Assembly (NCBI GenBank): GCA_021814835.1
Contig: JAKAHO010000024.1
Coordinates: 1 to 9,026, forward strand
Direction: 5' to 3'
Length of the DNA stretch: 9,026 nt
DNA from: a bacterium
Lineage (GTDB): Bacteria; Patescibacteriota; Minisyncoccia; UBA6257; GWB1-50-10
Shown here: positions 5,937 to 9,026 of the stretch, piece by piece
How positions within the stretch are numbered: position 1 is the first letter of the stretch
How the letters are laid out: every line of letters begins with the position of its first letter
The notes under the pieces: generated by a model
Told to the model about the DNA's origin: nothing
The model's database searches: none
The model's input: only the letters and a program-made list of their open reading frames with translations
Program-made: the position numbers and the translations under genes

Positions 5937-7221
5937 TTTTGAATCGGGGCAAAAATTACATACTCAAGAACAAGAAAATACGAAAGATTTTTTGTCTACT
6001 GAAAATATCCTGAGACTCTCTCCTGGGGAGACGGCAGATTATCTCGTTTCTGTAGAAGAGCAAGGGAGATTAGAAGAGTTCTTGGAGGGAGCAGTGGGTG
6101 ACGCCTCTCTTCTTGCCCAATTGAGCTATTGGGAAAAATGGCTCGAAAAAGATCAGCAAAAACTTTTAGAGAGCATTATTGAAAAGAAAAGAGAAATTTA
6201 CCCATCGGAAAGTGAATCTCTGCCTCTTGAATTGGAGAAAAGATTTTCTGAAGATGAATTAAAATTGATATTTAATAATACTAAAGCAATTCAATTAACC
6301 TATGGTTGCTCAATGGGTTGTGCATTTTGTGGCTTTGATGCCGTAAAGGGAGCGCGTGAGCATATTCCATATTCACAACTTGCAAATCTGTACAAAAAAT
6401 ATGGACTAGAGTTGTCTAGCGGGGTACCGTTTCTCTATTGGGCCTCTGAGCCCTCGGATTATGCTTCGAAAGAAGGACTTGAGGACAAAACTTATGAGGA
6501 TGTTCATGAGCTTGCAGTACATTATGCAGGTTATGATCCAAGTATTACTTCTACCAATTTAAAGGATCAAGAATGGATGGATTTTATGGCATCGAAAAGA
6601 CCAAATTCAGAAAATTCTAGCAGGCGTTTTAGTGTTTTCGGTATGAAAGAGCCGCAGTTAGTCCAACTTCGTTTAAGAGCTTCTGCTAGTGTAGAAAAAG
6701 CAGGGGAATCAGGCCGTGAGATTGAATTTATCGGACCAACCCCGGAGGGCAAGGAATTTCACCATATTAAGGGTGTGGGTAAAAGTTTTGAGCAACAGGA
6801 TGATATCGACGATATTCCTAAATCTGGCATTGCTTGTGTCGATGGAGTTCTATTAACTCCGCGAGGTATTTATAATTTATTTGTAGTCCCCGTTTCTAGA
6901 GAGTATCCTCAAGGAGTTATTATTTCTCCGCTCGAAAAAATTACAGATGAGCCCGTGAGAGAGGGCGATAATTTAAAAGAAGTTATGCGTAGAAGCGTTA
7001 TTCAGGGTACTTATTCTCACGAGGGCGCGATGTTAAAAAATGAAGAGGGAGAATATGAAGATTTTCAAAGATATGTCGGCACATTTCCTAAAACGGCGAC
7101 AATTTACTGTAAATATAAATGGTATCACGCGCGCGTCGATCAAAATGGAAACATTCTTACAGTCGATGAACGCGATAGATATGGGATACGAAAAGAGAAG
7201 GATTTAGAAGTGAAGGATTAA
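5920..7221 (+). CDS. Radical SAM family protein, substrate unknown
   Basis: A 433-aa protein. The radical SAM cluster motif CxxxCxxC is complete at Cys130, Cys134 and Cys137 (GCSMGCAFCGF), so it should bind one [4Fe-4S] cluster and cleave SAM. The usual GGEP-type SAM-binding strand appears as LYWASEP, with Glu177 retained and both glycines replaced. Around it is an unusually long charged N-terminal part (1-125). After about residue 240 comes a C-terminal domain with VLLTPRGIYNLFVVPVS and a closing basic segment. Only Cys306 and Cys397 remain, so no SPASM/Twitch auxiliary-cluster set is present. Start ATG 5920 (or 5923) overlaps the 52-aa gene by 17 bases; there is no Shine-Dalgarno. Base composition (about 40% GC, many AT-ending codons) differs from neighbouring genes and suggests acquisition. 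I cannot assign a reaction. Confidence 0.85.
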   Translation: MMERPNFESGQKLHTQEQENTKDFLSTENILRLSPGETADYLVSVEEQGRLEEFLEGAVGDASLLAQLSYWEKWLEKDQQKLLESIIEKKREIYPSESESLPLELEKRFSEDELKLIFNNTKAIQLTYGCSMGCAFCGFDAVKGAREHIPYSQLANLYKKYGLELSSGVPFLYWASEPSDYASKEGLEDKTYEDVHELAVHYAGYDPSITSTNLKDQEWMDFMASKRPNSENSSRRFSVFGMKEPQLVQLRLRASASVEKAGESGREIEFIGPTPEGKEFHHIKGVGKSFEQQDDIDDIPKSGIACVDGVLLTPRGIYNLFVVPVSREYPQGVIISPLEKITDEPVREGDNLKEVMRRSVIQGTYSHEGAMLKNEEGEYEDFQRYVGTFPKTATIYCKYKWYHARVDQNGNILTVDERDRYGIRKEKDLEVKD

Positions 7222-7279
7222 GAAAATTAACACTAAGCATTTGTACGGCGAGTTCAACAACCGCATTTTGTTTCACTTA

Positions 7280-7298
7280 TGAGCGGGTAAGGGGAATC
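7280..7298 (-). repeat. 19-bp duplication of the tRNA-Gly 3' end
   Basis: TGAGCGGGTAAGGGGAATC is identical to 7427-7445, which covers the discriminator, the acceptor 3' strand and the T-arm 3' half of tRNA-Gly. A copy of a tRNA 3' end placed downstream of that tRNA is the usual footprint of tyrosine-recombinase integration, though only about 130 bp lie between the copies. Confidence 0.6.
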
Positions 7299-7399
7299 TC
7301 CCGCACCTCTCGTCGCGCTCGTCAGTGCTCCTCGGGTTGGGCACCGCCTCGCTCATGCATTCTGCTGAATGCATATCGCTCCGGCGTTCGATTCCCCTA
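7281..7399. repeat. GC-rich palindromic element next to tRNA-Gly, right copy
   Basis: A roughly 120-bp GC-rich block in an AT-rich context. It is bounded by GGGGAATC (7291-7298) and the inverse GATTCCCC (7390-7397). It contains a perfect ATGCATTC/GAATGCAT palindrome with a 4-base loop (7355-7374) and a GTGC/GCAC pair around 7326-7344. Its right part (GTTCGATTCCCCT) also resembles a tRNA T arm. It has no coding capacity I trust. It may be a small non-autonomous repeat element or MITE-like sequence. Confidence 0.5.
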
Positions 7400-7401
7400 A
7401 T

Positions 7402-7423
7402 AAAAAATCGCATAAATGCGATT
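7402..7423 (-). terminator. terminator of tRNA-Gly
   Basis: On the minus strand AATCGCA and TGCGATT (7 bp, 4-base loop) are followed by a TTTT-rich tail, 6 bases past the tRNA-Gly 3' end. Confidence 0.75.
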
Positions 7424-7428
7424 GTTTG

Positions 7429-7499
7429 AGCGGGTAAGGGGAATCGAACCCCTGGCGCCAGTTTGGAAAACTGGGGTATTACCACTATACGATACCCGC
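7429..7499 (-). tRNA. tRNA-Gly (anticodon UCC)
   Basis: A 71-nt cloverleaf: acceptor GCGGGTA/TACCCGC; D stem GTAT/ATAC with loop AGTGGTA; anticodon stem CCAGT/ACTGG with loop TTTCCAA (anticodon TCC); T stem AGGGG/CCCCT with loop TTCGATT; discriminator T. CCA is not encoded. Its own promoter and terminator flank it. A 19-bp copy of its 3' end lies 147 bp downstream. Confidence 0.97.
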
Positions 7500-7514
7500 T
7501 TTATAACGAACTTT

Positions 7515-7543
7515 AGCATACAAAACTATCAGTGTCCCCGCAA
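7515..7543 (-). promoter_or_regulatory. promoter of tRNA-Gly
   Basis: On the minus strand, TTGCGG (7538-7543) and TATGCT (7515-7520) are separated by exactly 17 bases. The predicted start is about 8-9 nt before the mature tRNA. Confidence 0.6.
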
Positions 7544-7554
7544 GACTGCTTCAT

Positions 7555-7583
7555 TTGAATAAATACAACACTTCCGATATGAT
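7555..7583 (+). promoter_or_regulatory. promoter of the 7601 membrane-protein gene
   Basis: TTGAAT (7555-7560) and TATGAT (7578-7583) have a 17-base spacer. The transcript would begin near 7590, leaving a leader of only about 11 nt. Confidence 0.6.
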
Positions 7584-7600
7584 GAGCTCCATACATATAT

Positions 7601-8200
7601 ATGTATCTCCCGAAGGATAAACGCACAAAAATCATTATTACGGCGGTAGTGCTCGTACTCGCCATCGGCGGTCTTATCGTCTATGCCGCAACGAACCGTC
7701 CCGCGTTGCCACAGTCATTTCTTATCGCGCGTAAAAACGCTTCCGGCGTAAGCCAGCACATTGTTGACCTTACGACGCAGATAGGTGAGAAGGTGGCGGC
7801 GGCGAATGCGGCGGACCTTTCCGGCGACACATTGAGCGCCGAGGCTCTTATTGAAGACGCCCGCGCTGCAAATGCGGAGGCATATAAGAATGCGGGAGAG
7901 CTTTCCTCGCACCTCAAGGACCTCGCAAACTCGCTCACGTCGCTTGGCTCGCCCTCGCGGCAGTCGGTGGCGTATGAGGCTGTTGCTACGGATCTCTCGC
8001 TTGTGTCCGAGTTCATCGTATACACGCAAAACCTGAATGATTTTTTTGATAAACTTTCACTCGCCATTGAGACAAGGACCCCCGCGCATAAGAACGATGC
8101 GGCTGCGGCGCTCACAGTGGTGAATGAAGGCGCGAAGAAGATTAATGCGTTGAACGCCGACTTCCAGACGCGTATGAGAACATTCGATACCTCGCTCTAA
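7601..8200 (+). CDS. Single-pass membrane-anchored helical protein of unknown function
   Basis: A 199-aa protein with a basic cytoplasmic tip (YLPKDKRTK), one uncleaved membrane helix at about residues 10-30 (IIITAVVLVLAIGGLIVYAA) and an exported, Ala-rich, almost wholly helical domain. There is no cysteine, no catalytic motif and no lipobox. The composition (AEALIEDARAANAEAYKNAGEL, SSHLKDLANSL) suggests a helical bundle or coiled coil. The ATG is preceded by an ATATAT tract without a Shine-Dalgarno, and a good promoter lies only 18 bases upstream, which fixes the start well. The gene is monocistronic and ends before a shared terminator hairpin. I recognise no family; an envelope structural role is only a guess. 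Confidence 0.85.
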   Translation: MYLPKDKRTKIIITAVVLVLAIGGLIVYAATNRPALPQSFLIARKNASGVSQHIVDLTTQIGEKVAAANAADLSGDTLSAEALIEDARAANAEAYKNAGELSSHLKDLANSLTSLGSPSRQSVAYEAVATDLSLVSEFIVYTQNLNDFFDKLSLAIETRTPAHKNDAAAALTVVNEGAKKINALNADFQTRMRTFDTSL

Positions 8201-8230
8201 ACAATTCGCTGCAATTTTTAGAAAGAAAAA

Positions 8231-8250
8231 CCCCTGCCATCCGGCAGGGG
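8231..8250. terminator. terminator between the convergent 7601 and 8283 genes
   Basis: An 8-bp GC-rich perfect stem (CCCCTGCC with GGCAGGGG) closes an ATCC loop. The U tract is strong on the minus strand (TTTTTC) and weak on the plus strand, so it chiefly serves the zinc-finger gene. Confidence 0.8.
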
Positions 8251-8282
8251 TACTGTTTACTAAGGTGCGTGTTGCGCTCGCG

Positions 8283-8666
8283 CTACACGTGCACGAGGTG
8301 GAGCGTCCCCCTCTCGTCGGCGCAGTTGACGCAGGCCGTCGCCTCGGGCATGGCCTGCAGCCGGTTCACGGGGATGCTCTCCTCGCAGTGGCGGCAGATG
8401 CCGTAGGTGCCGATCTTGATGCGGTCCACGGTCTCGCGGAGCGCCAGGAGCTTCAGGTTGAGGCGCGTGATCTCGCGGCTCAACACCTCGCGCGCGTCGA
8501 GCTGCTGGGAGCGGTCGTCGGACTTCGGACGCTCCAGGTTCTGCAGCTCGTCGAGCTTTCGGTCGCGGGTCTCGGTCTTGGCCGCGATCTCCTCCTCGAT
8601 CTTCAGCCTGATGGCCGTGTGGATGCGCACCAGGTCGTTCGCCTTCAGGGCCACGTTTTCGTTCAT
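8283..8666 (-). CDS. TraR/DksA-type zinc-finger protein
   Basis: A 127-aa protein with a helical coiled-coil N-terminal part (about 8-82) and a C-terminal four-cysteine zinc finger: Cys91-x2-Cys94, then Cys112-x2-Cys115, in GICRHCEESIPVNRLQAMPE and ACVNC. This matches DksA/TraR proteins, which insert a coiled coil into the RNA polymerase secondary channel and modulate initiation together with ppGpp. It is shorter than E. coli DksA (151 aa), and its acidic tip sequence is not clearly conserved, so the regulatory target is uncertain. Codon use is extraordinary: all but three of 127 codons end in G or C, unlike every other gene here. It is also the only gene with an SD-like sequence (GGGAAGG, 4 bases before the ATG). 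Promoter and terminator are its own. These features suggest recent acquisition. Confidence 0.92.
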   Translation of the reverse strand: MNENVALKANDLVRIHTAIRLKIEEEIAAKTETRDRKLDELQNLERPKSDDRSQQLDAREVLSREITRLNLKLLALRETVDRIKIGTYGICRHCEESIPVNRLQAMPEATACVNCADERGTLHLVHV

Positions 8667-8670
8667 TTTG

Positions 8671-8677
8671 CCTTCCC
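8671..8677 (-). promoter_or_regulatory. SD-like sequence of the zinc-finger gene
   Basis: GGGAAGG on the minus strand lies 4 bases before ATG 8666. It is a purine-rich, partial Shine-Dalgarno match, notable because the other genes in the window lack any. Confidence 0.5.
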
Positions 8678-8724
8678 TTACGTAACGGTTGTGAATGTAC
8701 TACCCACTTCGCAATACTGTATAT

Positions 8725-8753
8725 TTTATACTATATTGCACTAAAAAAGTCAA
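8725..8753 (-). promoter_or_regulatory. promoter of the zinc-finger gene
   Basis: TTGACT (8748-8753) and TATAAA (8725-8730) on the minus strand have a 17-base spacer. The leader is about 50 nt and contains the palindrome TTACGTAA (8679-8686). Confidence 0.65.
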
Positions 8754-8779
8754 ATACCACATAACGCTGTTCCTATAAC

Positions 8780-8806
8780 AAAAAAGAGCCCCTTTCGGCT
8801 CTTTTT
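8780..8806 (-). terminator. terminator of tRNA-Pro
   Basis: On the minus strand AGAGCC and GGCTCT pair around GAAAGG and are followed by a run of T; flanking A/T bases lengthen the stem. It lies just past the tRNA-Pro 3' end and may also act on the plus strand. Confidence 0.85.
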
Positions 8807-8813
8807 ATTCTTG

Positions 8814-8884
8814 TCGGAGTGCTGGGAGTCGAACCCAGTCTACTTGCTCCCAAAGCAAGCGTACTACCGGTATACGACACTCCG
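8814..8884 (-). tRNA. tRNA-Pro (anticodon UGG)
   Basis: A 71-nt cloverleaf: acceptor CGGAGTG/CACTCCG with C1, typical of bacterial tRNA-Pro; D stem GTAT/GTAC with loop ACCGGTA; anticodon stem CTTGC/GCAAG with loop TTTGGGA (anticodon TGG, G37); T stem CTGGG/CCCAG with loop TTCGACT; discriminator A. CCA is not encoded. Confidence 0.97.
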
Positions 8885-8895
8885 CTACTTAGACC

Positions 8896-8927
8896 TTTAA
8901 ATTACTCTTATTTTCATTTAGAATCAA
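8896..8927. promoter_or_regulatory. overlapping divergent promoters of tRNA-Pro and tRNA-Arg
   Basis: Plus strand: TTTAAA (8896-8901), 17 bases, TAGAAT (8919-8924), towards tRNA-Arg. Minus strand: TTGATT (8922-8927), 17 bases, TAATTT (8899-8904), towards tRNA-Pro. Each -10 overlaps the other's -35. The matches are moderate, but the 57-bp spacer must hold both promoters if both tRNAs are transcribed separately. Confidence 0.45.
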
Positions 8928-8941
8928 CGTAGATATTTTTA

Positions 8942-9013
8942 CCCCTCTTAGCTTAATGGATAAAGCAGGACTCTTCTAAGGTCTTGATGGGGGTTCGATT
9001 CCCTCAGAGGGGA
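8942..9013 (+). tRNA. tRNA-Arg (anticodon UCU)
   Basis: A 72-nt cloverleaf: acceptor CCCCTCT/AGAGGGG; D stem GCTT/AAGC with loop AATGGATA; anticodon stem GGACT/GGTCT (two G-U pairs) with loop CTTCTAA (anticodon TCT); T stem GGGGG/CCCTC (one G-U pair) with loop TTCGATT; discriminator A. CCA is not encoded. It is complete, ending 13 bases before the window edge. Confidence 0.95.
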
Positions 9014-9026
9014 CATTCTCACATAA

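Noticed and set aside
7281..7399. CRISPR array or pseudo-tRNA in the GC-rich block
   Set aside because: There is no regularly spaced repeat-spacer pattern. Only T-arm-like ends are present, with no D arm or anticodon arm, so neither a CRISPR array nor a tRNA gene is supported.
7273..7485. 70-codon minus-strand frame
   Set aside because: It runs through tRNA-Gly and the adjacent GC-rich repeat. Peptides such as GVRFPLPA are translated tRNA T-arm sequence, not protein.
8265..8744. 159-codon plus-strand frame
   Set aside because: Antisense of the GC-rich zinc-finger gene. Long antisense frames are expected when third positions are nearly all G/C; the composition (Leu/Val/Ala/His rich) is artefactual.

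Overview
The window reads like a chromosome fragment from a small-genome bacterium, most likely Patescibacteria/CPR (Parcubacteria-like). This is an inference. The grounds are an ECF sigma factor paired with a very short single-pass anti-sigma-like protein, Ser/Thr 'TST'-rich secreted linkers, tRNA genes without encoded CCA, near absence of Shine-Dalgarno sequences, and -10 boxes lying only about 15-25 nt from start codons. No phage, CRISPR array or insertion sequence is visible.

Layout. 2-1216 (-) holds most of gpmI, cut by the window edge. It is divergent from rny (1349-2872, +), and a strong TTGACA-N18-TATACT promoter sits between them. A HU-family gene (3015-3290, +) follows with its own extended -10 promoter and ends in a structured region plus a convergent terminator. 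On the minus strand, 5444 down to 3404 is a three-gene group: an ECF sigma factor, an overlapping one-TM protein that fits an anti-sigma role, and a secreted Thr/Ser-rich protein with its own -10 box. The sigma gene is preceded by a perfect inverted repeat and two TGTAAC boxes 10 bp apart.

Region 5445-7430 is the accessory part. A GC-rich repeat remnant and a terminator precede an AT-rich two-gene unit: an untracked 52-aa basic protein (5778-5936) overlapping a 433-aa radical SAM protein (5920-7221). A second, related GC-rich repeat (7281-7399) follows. It begins with a 19-bp copy of the 3' end of the adjacent tRNA-Gly(UCC) gene. This unit is the best candidate here for something undescribed.

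Downstream are tRNA-Gly (-), a single-pass membrane protein of unknown function (7601-8200, +), a TraR/DksA-type zinc-finger protein (8283-8666, -), tRNA-Pro(UGG) (-) and, divergently, tRNA-Arg(UCU) (+). The zinc-finger gene has almost exclusively G/C-ending codons and, unlike its neighbours, an SD-like sequence.

How the genes relate: gpmI (glycolysis), rny (mRNA turnover), HU (nucleoid) and the tRNAs are housekeeping genes. The ECF group is probably an envelope-signal response unit. The radical SAM unit and the zinc-finger gene look acquired.
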